Assembly: GCF_005048225.1 (NCBI RefSeq)
Contig: NZ_SUNI01000006.1
Location: forward strand, 124,001-188,000
Direction of reading: 5' to 3'
DNA: 64,000 nt
Source: Paracoccus gahaiensis
Lineage (GTDB): Bacteria > Pseudomonadota > Alphaproteobacteria > Rhodobacterales > Rhodobacteraceae
Position numbers and translations under genes: made by a program. Below are positions 53,614 through 61,534 of this stretch, piece after piece (position 1 is the first letter of the stretch; the number at the start of each line of letters is the position of its first letter). The notes under the pieces were generated by a model that was not told the DNA's origin, searched no databases, and saw nothing but the letters and a program-made list of their open reading frames with translations.

Positions 53614-54498
53614 TCAGGTGACGCCGAGGCTGGCGCGATGCGCGGCGGTCAGCCCCGCCAAGGTCGCATCCCGGTCCGACATGCGCGACACCGGCACGCC
53701 CTGCGCCGCCAGCGCATCGGCGTAAAGCTGGGACAGGGCCGGCGCGCCGATCACCGTCACCGCGCAGCCCAGCCACCAGGGCCGGGCGGCGGCCAGCTCC
53801 CACCCGATCAGCGTGCCCGACAGCCGCGCCCGCGCGACGCCGGGCGCCAGCCCCGACAGCAGCGCCTCGGCCCGAAGCTGGAACAGCCCGCCATAGCCGC
53901 GCTCGGGCCGCGCCATCGCATCCGAGACGGCGCCCAGGAAGGCCTGCGGGTCGGCCTCGCCCTCGCCCAGGGAATGGCGCAGCACCGACTGGCCCGCGAT
54001 GAGGGCGAACAGCTCTCCGGTCATGAAGGTCTTGAAGTTGCAGATCTCTCCGGCCGAGATGCGGACCCATTTGGTATGGGTGCCGGGCAGGCAGGCGATG
54101 CCGTCGAACTCCGGCGACAGGGCCAGAAGGCCGGCGATCTGGGTCTCCTCGCCGCGCATCACGTCGGCGGGGCTGTCCTGCCGGAGGCCCGCGACGATGT
54201 GGACCGGGCGCCCGCCGGGGGTGCCGGGCACCTCGACCAGCTGCGGCACGGCGGGGCAGGGAACGGGCAGGTAGGGCGCCTCAACCCAGCCCTGGCGCGA
54301 CCCGACCATGCCGCAGGCGATGACTGGGACGGCGGGCCAGCCGGCGGTCGCCTCGGCCAGCACCGGGGCGAAGTCTTCGGGCGCCAGCCCGCCCATGCCG
54401 CGATCAAGCGCACGCGCCTCGACCATGCTGCGCCCGGACATGGCCCAGAGCCGCAGGTTCGTCGTGCCCCAATCGGCGGCGATCCAGTCGATGGTCAT
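53614..54498 (-). CDS. dgoK: 2-dehydro-3-deoxygalactonokinase
   Basis: A 294-residue kinase of the DgoK family. The N-terminal AADWGTTNLRLW and LPGTHTKWVRI are its signatures. It phosphorylates KDGal to KDPGal, the substrate of dgoA encoded next. First gene of the leftward operon dgoK-dgoA-lactonase. No dehydratase, galactose dehydrogenase, transporter or regulator is next to it, so the pathway is split over the genome. Confidence 0.92.
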   Translation of the reverse strand: MTIDWIAADWGTTNLRLWAMSGRSMVEARALDRGMGGLAPEDFAPVLAEATAGWPAVPVIACGMVGSRQGWVEAPYLPVPCPAVPQLVEVPGTPGGRPVHIVAGLRQDSPADVMRGEETQIAGLLALSPEFDGIACLPGTHTKWVRISAGEICNFKTFMTGELFALIAGQSVLRHSLGEGEADPQAFLGAVSDAMARPERGYGGLFQLRAEALLSGLAPGVARARLSGTLIGWELAAARPWWLGCAVTVIGAPALSQLYADALAAQGVPVSRMSDRDATLAGLTAAHRASLGVT

Positions 54499-54577
54499 GC
54501 AGTTCCCCCCGGTCCCTCGGGCCCATCTGTGCGGGAAGGCGGCGGGCAGGGCAACCCCCCGGCCCGGCGCGGGGCAG

Positions 54578-55351
54578 TCAGCCGCTTTGCGCCTCGGCGC
54601 GGGCCAGCTTGTCCTCGACCCGGCGGAAGGCTGCCAGCAGCTCGTCGCTGAACTGCCCCGGCGCGAATTCGCGCAGGCCCGAATGGGCGGCGCAGAGCCA
54701 GCGCAGATCGCGGGTCTTCGCGGCCAGCCCGTGCAGCCAGTCGCGGAACTCGCGCACCGCGCCCGCGCGGGGCTGCAGCGCCTGCGACAGGGTGGGGTGC
54801 AGGAAGACGCGCGGTTCGGGAAACAGCCGGCGCAGCAGCCCCGGCACCGGCATCAGGTTGATCGTGTCGTCCACATGCAGCGTGCGGCTGGCCGGGTGCC
54901 AGGCCAGCAGCGATCCCGCATGGACGCGCGGGTTGCGGCTGACATAGTCGATGCCGCGCGGCAGCAGGAACTCCAGATCCGGGGCGAAGATCTGCGCGAC
55001 ATCGGGGCTTTCGACCGGCGCGGACTGCCAGTCCAGATCGGGATGGCGCAGCCGGTGCCGATGCGAGCCATAGAGCGCGGCCTGCGGGAAATCCCGGGCG
55101 ATGTCGGCGCAATGCAGGGTGTGGAACGGGTGCAGGTTCAGGACGGCGCGGACCTCGCGGCCCTCGTCGGTCAGTTCCATTACCGCCGCGCGGACCTTGC
55201 CGCGCAGGGGATAGCTGTCCAGCATCGCGAAGCCGCCCGCAGCCAGCCGCACCAGTCCCGCCTGCGTGCCGACATTCAGCACGCCGCCGATGCGCAGATC
55301 GCCCCGGATGGTCCAGAAGCCCTGTCCCAGATCGCGGATCTCTTCGGTCAT
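54578..55351 (-). CDS. Metallo-beta-lactamase-fold-like protein of unknown function
   Basis: A 257-residue protein with MBL-like progression: GFWTIRGDLRIGGVLNVGTQAGLVRL at the start, LNLHPFHTLHCADIARDFP at the metal-site position, LHVDDTINLMP and CAAHSG near the end. The classical HxHxDH motif is missing, so hydrolase activity is doubtful; HPFHTLHC could still hold one metal. It resembles DUF4336-like proteins. It lies 9 bases after the flavoprotein gene and shares its promoter. Confidence 0.65.
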   Translation of the reverse strand: MTEEIRDLGQGFWTIRGDLRIGGVLNVGTQAGLVRLAAGGFAMLDSYPLRGKVRAAVMELTDEGREVRAVLNLHPFHTLHCADIARDFPQAALYGSHRHRLRHPDLDWQSAPVESPDVAQIFAPDLEFLLPRGIDYVSRNPRVHAGSLLAWHPASRTLHVDDTINLMPVPGLLRRLFPEPRVFLHPTLSQALQPRAGAVREFRDWLHGLAAKTRDLRWLCAAHSGLREFAPGQFSDELLAAFRRVEDKLARAEAQSG

Positions 55352-55360
55352 CGGCCCCCC

Positions 55361-56794
55361 TCACGCATCGCGGACGGCGCAGGTCGTGGCGGGCGCCTCT
55401 GCCTGCGGCAGACGGATCTGACGGCAGATCTCCTTCAGCGCGCCCTTGAGCCCCTCTTCCAGTGTCGGGTGATAGAAGGGCAGCAGCAGCAGGTCGGCGG
55501 CAGTGGCCCCGGACTGAACCGCCCAGACCAGAAGATGGGACAGATGCTCGGCGCCGGGGCAGCACAGCTCGGCACCGGTCAGGCGGCCCTGCGGATCGGC
55601 ATGCAGGACGACCAGCCCCTCGGCCCGCGCCTCGGCCCGGGCGCGGCCTTGATCCGAATAATCGCTGCGCCCGGTGAGCGTATCGTCGCCCGGTTCCGCG
55701 CCCAGCTGCGCCAGCGGCGGGTCGGTGAAGGTCAGGGTGAAGGGAATGCTGCGCGGACCGGGGCGCACCTGCGGATAACGCGCGGCATTGCATCCGGCCA
55801 AGGCGCCCTCGTCCGAGGCCTCGTGCAGCAGCGGCGCATCCGCATCGGCATCGCCCGCGATGAAGACCGCGCTGGTCCCGCAGCGCATCGTGTCGCGGTC
55901 AAAGACGGGGGTGCCGTGATCGTCCAGTTCCAGCCCCGCCGCCGCCAGATCCAGCCCGTCCAGCGTGGGCGCGCGGCCCGTCGCCACCAGCACATGGCTG
56001 AAGACGGCATGGCCCTGCTGGGGGCCGGACCAGTCGATGCGGATGCCCTGGGGATCGGCGCGGGCCTCGGTGTCGACGCCCAGGCACAGGGTCAGGTCGC
56101 GGGCGACGGCCTGGGAGAGGGCCTCGTGGATATCATCCGCGCGGGCCTTGCCAAGCCGCGTCTCGCGGTCGAACAGCGTGACCGCCACGCCAAGCCGGCC
56201 CATGGCCTGCGCCAGTTCCAGCCCGATCGGCCCGCCGCCGATCACCGCCAGGCTGTCGGGCAGATCGGGCAGTTCGAAGATCGTCTCGGTCGTCAGGACG
56301 CGCGGACCCAGATCGCGGAAGGGGGGCGGGACGATCGGGGTCGAGCCGGTGGCGATGACCACCGCACGGGCCTGCACGCGGCGGCCGTCCTCCAGCACCA
56401 GCGTTGTCGGGCCGGTGAAGCGGGCGCGTCCAGTGATCGCCGTGCCCTCGGGCAGGTCGTCGAAGCTTTCACGCGTGAAGGCCACGAAGCGGTCGCGTTC
56501 CTCACGCAACCGGGTCATCACGGCGGGGCCGTCGACCTGCAGCGCGCCGGGCTGGACGCCGAAGACCGGCGCGCGCCGCGCATCATGCGCGGCCTTCGCC
56601 GCGACGATCAGCAGCTTGGAGGGCATGCAGCCGGTATTGGCGCAAAGCGTGCCGCGGAACTCGGGGTCGATCAGCAGGGTGCGGGCGCCCTCGTCGCGGG
56701 CGGCCCGCTCGGCGGCGATGCCCGCCGTGCCGGCACCGATGATGGCCACATCGCAGGTCAGGTCGGGGCGCTCAGCTTCGGGCTGATCACGCAT
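55361..56794 (-). CDS. Dihydrolipoyl-dehydrogenase-like pyridine nucleotide-disulfide oxidoreductase
   Basis: A 477-residue class I flavoprotein disulfide reductase. FAD motif IIGAGTAGIAAE (about 18-29), redox Cys pair at about 51 and 56 in CANTGCMPSK, NAD motif VIGGGPIGLELAQAMG, second FAD motif VFIAGDADADAPLLHEASDEG and C-terminal HPTLEEGLK with the active-site His-Glu. No N-terminal lipoyl or HMA domain. It is not next to a 2-oxoacid dehydrogenase, so it may act on another disulfide in stress; the candidate EcfG promoter fits this. Confidence 0.9.
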   Translation of the reverse strand: MRDQPEAERPDLTCDVAIIGAGTAGIAAERAARDEGARTLLIDPEFRGTLCANTGCMPSKLLIVAAKAAHDARRAPVFGVQPGALQVDGPAVMTRLREERDRFVAFTRESFDDLPEGTAITGRARFTGPTTLVLEDGRRVQARAVVIATGSTPIVPPPFRDLGPRVLTTETIFELPDLPDSLAVIGGGPIGLELAQAMGRLGVAVTLFDRETRLGKARADDIHEALSQAVARDLTLCLGVDTEARADPQGIRIDWSGPQQGHAVFSHVLVATGRAPTLDGLDLAAAGLELDDHGTPVFDRDTMRCGTSAVFIAGDADADAPLLHEASDEGALAGCNAARYPQVRPGPRSIPFTLTFTDPPLAQLGAEPGDDTLTGRSDYSDQGRARAEARAEGLVVLHADPQGRLTGAELCCPGAEHLSHLLVWAVQSGATAADLLLLPFYHPTLEEGLKGALKEICRQIRLPQAEAPATTCAVRDA

Positions 56795-56904
56795 GGCGCA
56801 CCGCCACGGCAGCGGGGGAGGGTTGCCGGGCGACGCCGCCTGCGGACACGGGACGGGGAAATGCGCGGATCATCCGGAGGGCCTTTGGGATTGTTCACAG
56901 CCAC

Positions 56905-56930
56905 AACCGGCCCCGCCCTCCGGGCGTTCC
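56905..56930 (-). promoter_or_regulatory. Candidate EcfG promoter of the flavoprotein operon
   Basis: Minus strand GGAAC (56930-56926), 17 bases, GGTT (56908-56905), about 110 bases upstream of the flavoprotein start, in the 181-base gap after the anti-sigma gene. Confidence 0.5.
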
Positions 56931-56975
56931 CTGCCGCGCCTTCACGCGCGCGTGTGCTTTGCTCGGCGCAGCCCT

Positions 56976-57746
56976 TCAGGTGCCCTGCGCGGCGGCCAGT
57001 CCCTTGGCGATGATCGGGCCGGTGGGGCGCCCGGTGGGCGATCCGCCCTCGGGCTCCAGCGTGATCTCGTAGAGCTGCGCATCGGTGGGGCGGGGCAGGT
57101 CGGGCCCGGCCAGGCGCGCCGCCTGCGGTCCTTCGAGGACGCCAAGCGAGCGCGGCCCCATCTCGGCCGAGGGCAGGGTCCAGGCCTGGATCGAGAAGCC
57201 CTGCGGCACCTCGACCTCTGACACGAAGCGGATCTGCGCGGTCTCGTCGCCGTAATCCTCGATCACCGCGCGGGGCAGGCCCTGATCGTCCAGAAGCACC
57301 GCCACCACCTGCGGCGCGGGCGCGGGCTGCAACCCGGCCCCGCCCAGCCCAAGCGCGATGCCCAGGACCAGCGCCGCCGCCAGCCCCGCCAGCCAGCGGC
57401 GCGGCGCCGAGGGCAGGTTGGCGGGCAGTTTGGCGGGGTGGGCGGGCCGCATCGTCGGATCGACCGACAGGACCGGCGGGACAGATGCGGGGGCCGCGTC
57501 CTGCGCGCTGTCCTGCGGGGTCTCGGCCAGCCGCAGGCGCAGGCGGTCCGCGAAGCCCTGGGGCAGGGGCACGGGGGTCGCGGACAGGTCCAGCGGCAGC
57601 AGCTGGTCGCGCAGGCCCGCCACCTGCGCGGCCAGCGCCGTGTCGCGGGCCATCAGCGCCTCGAACAGCTGCGCCTCGGCCGGGGTCAGCAGACCCAGGG
57701 CATGGTCGTCGGCATGGCCGGTCAGGTCGTCCTGAAGCGGGTTCAT
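56976..57746 (-). CDS. RskA-like membrane anti-sigma factor
   Basis: A 256-residue protein. The cytoplasmic N-terminus (HADDHALGLLTPAEAQLFEALMARD) resembles the RskA/ChrR anti-sigma domain without zinc-ligand cysteines. One membrane segment lies at about 119-141 (WLAGLAAALVLGIALGLGG) and a periplasmic domain with the RskA-type AWTLPSAEMGPRSLGVL end follows. It should hold the co-translated ECF sigma factor inactive until an envelope signal arrives. Confidence 0.88.
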   Translation of the reverse strand: MNPLQDDLTGHADDHALGLLTPAEAQLFEALMARDTALAAQVAGLRDQLLPLDLSATPVPLPQGFADRLRLRLAETPQDSAQDAAPASVPPVLSVDPTMRPAHPAKLPANLPSAPRRWLAGLAAALVLGIALGLGGAGLQPAPAPQVVAVLLDDQGLPRAVIEDYGDETAQIRFVSEVEVPQGFSIQAWTLPSAEMGPRSLGVLEGPQAARLAGPDLPRPTDAQLYEITLEPEGGSPTGRPTGPIIAKGLAAAQGT

Positions 57747-58297
57747 GACAGGCACTCCCTCAGCGAGGCCAGCCCGCGCCGGATCCAGGATTTCGCTGTG
57801 CCAAGCGGCACGCCTTGCCTGGCCGAGATCTCGCCATGGCTGTAGCCCGCGACATGGGCCAGCAGGATCGCGCGGCGGCTTGGATCGTCCAGCGTGTCCA
57901 GGCATTCGCCAAGCCGCCCGGTCCCGGCCAGCAGCTTCCAGCCATCGTCGGGCTGCAGGTCCTGGCGCGCTTCCTGCATGCGGGTCAGGTCCTCGGGGGA
58001 CAGGCTGGCTAGCCGCTTGCCGTCGCGCAGGATGGTCAGGCAGCGGTTGCGCAGCACCGCATAGATCCAGCCGCGCGCCGATCCGCCCGCCCGGTCCTGC
58101 TGGGGCGCCTTGCGCCAGATCTGCACCATCGCGTCCTGCAAGGCCTCCTCGGCAAGATCGTGGCGGCCCAGGATGCGATGCGCGACGCCCAGCAATTGCG
58201 GCCCCTCGTGCTGCAGGATGGTGTCGATCCCCTCGGGGCGACCTTCGGCGCAGGCGTCCAGGGCCTGTTCCAGATGGCGTCTTGGCTGATCGTTCAC
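57743..58297 (-). CDS. ECF sigma factor (SigK-like)
   Basis: About 184 residues from GTG 58297, which follows GGGGGGA; longer in-frame starts exist at 58324 and 58387 but add Pro/Arg-rich residues. Region 2 is HRILGRHDLAEEALQDAMVQIWRKA and RGWIYAVLRNRCLTILR; region 4 ends in YSHGEISARQGVPLGTAKSWIRRGLASL. It overlaps the anti-sigma gene (ATGA). The divergent DUF4394 gene is a likely target. Confidence 0.9.
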   Translation of the reverse strand: MNDQPRRHLEQALDACAEGRPEGIDTILQHEGPQLLGVAHRILGRHDLAEEALQDAMVQIWRKAPQQDRAGGSARGWIYAVLRNRCLTILRDGKRLASLSPEDLTRMQEARQDLQPDDGWKLLAGTGRLGECLDTLDDPSRRAILLAHVAGYSHGEISARQGVPLGTAKSWIRRGLASLRECLS

Positions 58298-58391
58298 GAT
58301 GTCCCCCCGGCGGTTCGCGGCCATCCTGACCCAAGGCCGCCCCGGAAGAAACCCCGCCCACGGCCCCGGCGACTTATTTTCGCGCATCTCT

Positions 58392-58411
58392 GCATCCGGT
58401 TGAGCGGATGC
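58392..58411. promoter_or_regulatory. Inverted repeat between ECF and DUF4394 genes
   Basis: GCATCCG-GTTGAG-CGGATGC: perfect 7-base arms with a 6-base centre, in the 181-base divergent gap. It may be an operator or part of a promoter shared by the sigma operon and the exported protein. Confidence 0.45.
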
Positions 58412-58478
58412 CGCGTCATCGGGTCATAGGGACGGCAAGACCGCCGCCCATTGGACCCTGAACGGAAAGGAACGCCCC

Positions 58479-59261
58479 ATGTTTCGCATTGCCGCCGTCT
58501 CCGCCTCTGCCCTGGCCCTCTCGGTCGCCGCTGCCGCCGCCGCCACCGGCGTCGTGCTGACCGACGACCGCACGCTGGTCATGTTCGACACCGAGACGCT
58601 GGAGGTCACGGGCTCGATGGAGGTCGAGGGTGTCGACCGCCTGCTGGGCATCGACCTGCGCCCCGCCGACAACACGCTGGTCGGCGTCGCCGACGACATG
58701 CGCATCGTGACGATCGACCCGGCCACGGGCGCCGCCACCGACCTGTCCATGATGGACACCGCGCTGGAGGTCGGCGACATGCCGGTGATCGTGGACTTCA
58801 ACCCGATGGCCGACCGCCTGCGCCTGATGACCGGCAGCACGAACCACCGCGTGAACGTGGACACGGGCGAGGTCACCGTCGACGGCAGCCTGAACTGGAC
58901 GCCCGAGGACGAGAACTCGGAAGCCGTCCCGATGATCGCCGCCGCCGCCTATATCAACAGCTACGGCACCCCCGAGGCGACCGCGATGTACAACATCGAC
59001 GCGGGCCTGGGCGCGCTGCTGCAGCAGACGGCGCCGAATGACGGCACGCTGGCCACCATCGGCATGCTGACCATCGAGGATGCGGGCGAGGCGATGGCCT
59101 TCGACGTGCAGACGGATGCCGAGGGCATGAACATGGCCTGGCTGATCACGAACAACACCCTTCACTCGGTCGATCTGGACACCGGCGCGGCCACCGCCGC
59201 CGGCGAGATCACCGGGATCGACGGAGAGATCCGCGACCTGACCGTGATGCCCGCGATGTAA
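58479..59261 (+). CDS. Exported DUF4394 protein
   Basis: A 260-residue protein with a signal peptide (SASALALSVAAAAAATG) and a repetitive propeller-like DUF4394 domain with LLGIDLRPADNTLVG, VDFNPMADRLRLMTGSTNHRVNVDTG and the closing TNNTLHSVDLDTGA. DUF4394 proteins are exported and of unknown role, often next to an ECF sigma/anti-sigma pair, as here. AAGGAAC is the ribosome site. A strong terminator follows 50 bases downstream. Confidence 0.88.
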   Translation: MFRIAAVSASALALSVAAAAAATGVVLTDDRTLVMFDTETLEVTGSMEVEGVDRLLGIDLRPADNTLVGVADDMRIVTIDPATGAATDLSMMDTALEVGDMPVIVDFNPMADRLRLMTGSTNHRVNVDTGEVTVDGSLNWTPEDENSEAVPMIAAAAYINSYGTPEATAMYNIDAGLGALLQQTAPNDGTLATIGMLTIEDAGEAMAFDVQTDAEGMNMAWLITNNTLHSVDLDTGAATAAGEITGIDGEIRDLTVMPAM

Positions 59262-59311
59262 GTTGCGGGCTGTGGCCCGGGCCGCGTGGTCCGGGACCGT
59301 TTGACCAGTTC

Positions 59312-59341
59312 AGGCGCGCCCTTCGGGGTGCGCCTTTTTTT
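59312..59341 (+). terminator. Rho-independent terminator after DUF4394 gene
   Basis: AGGCGCGCCC, TTCG loop, GGGTGCGCCT, then a run of T. It is the clearest terminator in the window. Confidence 0.9.
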
Positions 59342-59364
59342 GTGGGCCGTGCTGCGGACATGAC

Positions 59365-59397
59365 AAGGCCCGGCCCCCTTGGCGGGGGCCGGGCCTT
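59365..59397 (-). terminator. Terminator of the sorbosone-dehydrogenase operon
   Basis: AAGGCCCGGCCCCC and GGGGGCCGGGCCTT make a perfect 14-bp stem, 16 bases beyond the dehydrogenase stop codon on the minus strand. Confidence 0.7.
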
Positions 59398-59412
59398 TCG
59401 AAGACCCTGCGA

Positions 59413-60975
59413 TCAGTTCGCCGGTGCGGGATCGGGCACGGTCGGGGTCGCGGGCGTGCTGTCCTCGGGCAGATTGGCCGGGGCGGCGCCTTCGGCCTCA
59501 GGGGCCGGGGGCGCTGCCGGCTCCGGCGCAGGTGCGGTCGCGGGTTCCGGGGCAGGCGCGGGCTCTGCGGCGGCGGCCTCGATCCGGTCGCTGTCGATCG
59601 GTCCGTCCGACAGCGCGCCATCGGCGGCGGCGACGCGCCAGACGGTGTTGCCGGCATCGTCGGCCACCAGCAGGGCGCCGGTCCCGTCAAGGCCGACGCC
59701 GACCGGACGGCCGCGCACCTCGCCATCGACCAGGAAGTCCGTCACCACGTCCTGCATCATCCCGTCGGGCGCGCCGTCGGTGAAGGGTACGTAGGACACC
59801 TTGTAGCCGTTGAAGACATCACGGTTCCAACTGCCGCGCTGGCCCACGAAGGCGCCCGCACCGAAGGCCTCGGGCATGGCCGAGCCATCGGTGAAGACCA
59901 GCCCCAGGGCCGCGACATGGCTGGACAGCGCATAGTCGGGCGACAGGGCCGTCTCGACCAGATCGGGCCGGGCCGGGCGCACGCGCTCGTCCACATGGTC
60001 ACCGTAATAGCTGTAGGGCCAGCCGTAGAACGCGCCGTCCTGCACCGAGGTCATGTAGTCGGGCACCAGATCGGGGCCCAGCTCGTCACGCTCGTTGATG
60101 ACCGCCCACAATTCGCCCGAGGTCGGGTTGAAGGTCAGCCCGTTCGGGTTGCGCAGGCCCGAGGCATAGATGCGCGAAGCCCCGGTTTCACGGTCGATTT
60201 GCCAGATCGCGGCGCGGCCCTTCTCGGCCTCCATCCCGTTCTCGGCGGCGTTCGAGTTCGAGCCGACCGAGGCGTAGAGCATCGTGCCGTCCGGGCTGAG
60301 CGCCAGATCCTTGGTCCAGTGGTGGTTCAAGGGCCCGCCGGGCAGCGGTGCCAGCGTGGTGGGCTCGGCGGTGATCGCCGTGTCGCCCAAGGCATAGGGA
60401 TAGGCCTCGACCGCATCGGCGGCGGCCACGTACAGCGTGTCGTCGATCCAGGCCAGGCCGAAGGGCGAGTGCAGCCCGGTCAGCAGGTCGTAACGCTCGT
60501 CCACCACCCCGTCGCGATCGGTGTCGCGCAGAAGGGTGATCAGGTTGCTTTCCGCCTGCGGTCCGCTGCCGCCGCCCGAGGCGAAGGCCATGATCCAGCC
60601 GCGGATGTAGTCCTTGGGGCGGTATTTCGGCTTCCCCTCGGGGGCCCGGGACTGCACCACCAGCACGTCGCCATTGGGCAGGGTGTGGACCGTGCGCGGG
60701 TTGACCAGATCGGTGGCATAGGCGGTGATCGCCAGCCCCTCGGGCACGGTGGGGGTCTGGCCCTCGGCCCAGCCCACGACCTCGGCCACGTTCACGCTTG
60801 GCAGCAGGTTGACGAATTGCGGATCGGGCAGGACCGGATCGGGGCCGATCTGGCTGGCCACGTCGAAGGCATCGGCGGGCGCATCCTGCGCCATGCCCGC
60901 AGGGGGCAGGGCCAACATCAGGACGGCGCCGCCGGTCAGCAGCAGCGCGCGCTGCGAAAGATGAAGAGAGGTCAT
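59413..60975 (-). CDS. Exported sorbosone-dehydrogenase-like PQQ-type beta-propeller
   Basis: A 520-residue exported protein. After a signal peptide (LLLTGGAVLMLALPPAGMAQ) comes a six-bladed propeller with VNPRTVHTLPNGDVLVVQ, NHHWTKDLALSPDGTMLYASVGSNSN and SGLRNPNGLTFNP, typical of the GDH/sorbosone dehydrogenase family, which often uses PQQ to oxidise sugars in the periplasm. The last 60 residues are a Pro/Ala/Glu-rich tail absent from the core family, perhaps a cell-wall spacer. It lies 17 bases after the DUF2231 gene. Confidence 0.88.
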   Translation of the reverse strand: MTSLHLSQRALLLTGGAVLMLALPPAGMAQDAPADAFDVASQIGPDPVLPDPQFVNLLPSVNVAEVVGWAEGQTPTVPEGLAITAYATDLVNPRTVHTLPNGDVLVVQSRAPEGKPKYRPKDYIRGWIMAFASGGGSGPQAESNLITLLRDTDRDGVVDERYDLLTGLHSPFGLAWIDDTLYVAAADAVEAYPYALGDTAITAEPTTLAPLPGGPLNHHWTKDLALSPDGTMLYASVGSNSNAAENGMEAEKGRAAIWQIDRETGASRIYASGLRNPNGLTFNPTSGELWAVINERDELGPDLVPDYMTSVQDGAFYGWPYSYYGDHVDERVRPARPDLVETALSPDYALSSHVAALGLVFTDGSAMPEAFGAGAFVGQRGSWNRDVFNGYKVSYVPFTDGAPDGMMQDVVTDFLVDGEVRGRPVGVGLDGTGALLVADDAGNTVWRVAAADGALSDGPIDSDRIEAAAAEPAPAPEPATAPAPEPAAPPAPEAEGAAPANLPEDSTPATPTVPDPAPAN

Positions 60976-60991
60976 GAGGGGGTCGTCCTTC

Positions 60992-61432
60992 TCAGGCGCG
61001 GATAAGGGGGCGGTGGGCCGCGCGGCGGGTCAGCAGGGCGGCGCCCAGCATCACGAGGCAGGTCAGGGCGGACAGGGTGATCCCCCAGGGCATGATGGCC
61101 GTCCAGCCGTCGCCCGCATGCATCAGGCTGTTGACGAAGGCCAGGACCAGCGCCAGCACGTAAAGGCCAAGGACGCCCCAGCTGGGACGCGGGCGCTTCG
61201 TCAGCGCGCCGACGATCCAGAACAGGACCGCGATCCCGCCCGTGACCAGACCGAAGAACAAGAGCCAGGACGAGAAGTCCTGCCACATCAGCACCAGCGT
61301 CCGGGTATAGGCGATGTCGGTCAGCAGCGTCAGCGCGAAGAAGGCCGCCGAGAAATGCGTCAGAAGCGTCGATCCCGGCAGCGGAAGGGGAAGCGCGAGG
61401 GGCACGCCGTGGGTCGAGGTGGTTACGGCCAT
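60992..61432 (-). CDS. DUF2231 membrane protein
   Basis: A 146-residue protein with four membrane segments and the family start GVPLALPLPLPGSTLLTHFSAAFFALTLLTDIAY. DUF2231 proteins may bind haem or act with periplasmic oxidoreductases; the operon with an exported dehydrogenase fits an electron-transfer role, but this is inference. ATG 61432 is preferred to a TTG six codons upstream. Confidence 0.85.
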   Translation of the reverse strand: MAVTTSTHGVPLALPLPLPGSTLLTHFSAAFFALTLLTDIAYTRTLVLMWQDFSSWLLFFGLVTGGIAVLFWIVGALTKRPRPSWGVLGLYVLALVLAFVNSLMHAGDGWTAIMPWGITLSALTCLVMLGAALLTRRAAHRPLIRA

Positions 61433-61465
61433 GATGTCGCTTTCTTGCAATGTTATGGCACGTGA

Positions 61466-61490
61466 AACGGCCCGCCCGGTCAGATGTTCC
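61466..61490 (-). promoter_or_regulatory. Candidate EcfG promoter (exact consensus) of the DUF2231 operon
   Basis: Minus strand GGAAC (61490-61486), 16 bases, CGTT (61469-61466), 34 bases upstream of the DUF2231 start. It is the only site in the window with the exact CGTT -10. Confidence 0.7.
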
Positions 61491-61534
61491 GACCGAGCGG
61501 GAATTCCGTCCGGGCCGCCTTGTCCTGCCGGCGC

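Noticed and set aside
54308..57013. A 901-codon open frame on the plus strand
   Set aside because: Shadow of the kinase, MBL-like and flavoprotein genes on the minus strand.
58466..58475. GGAAC before the DUF4394 gene
   Set aside because: It is the AAGGAAC ribosome site, with no -10 match at 16-17 bases.
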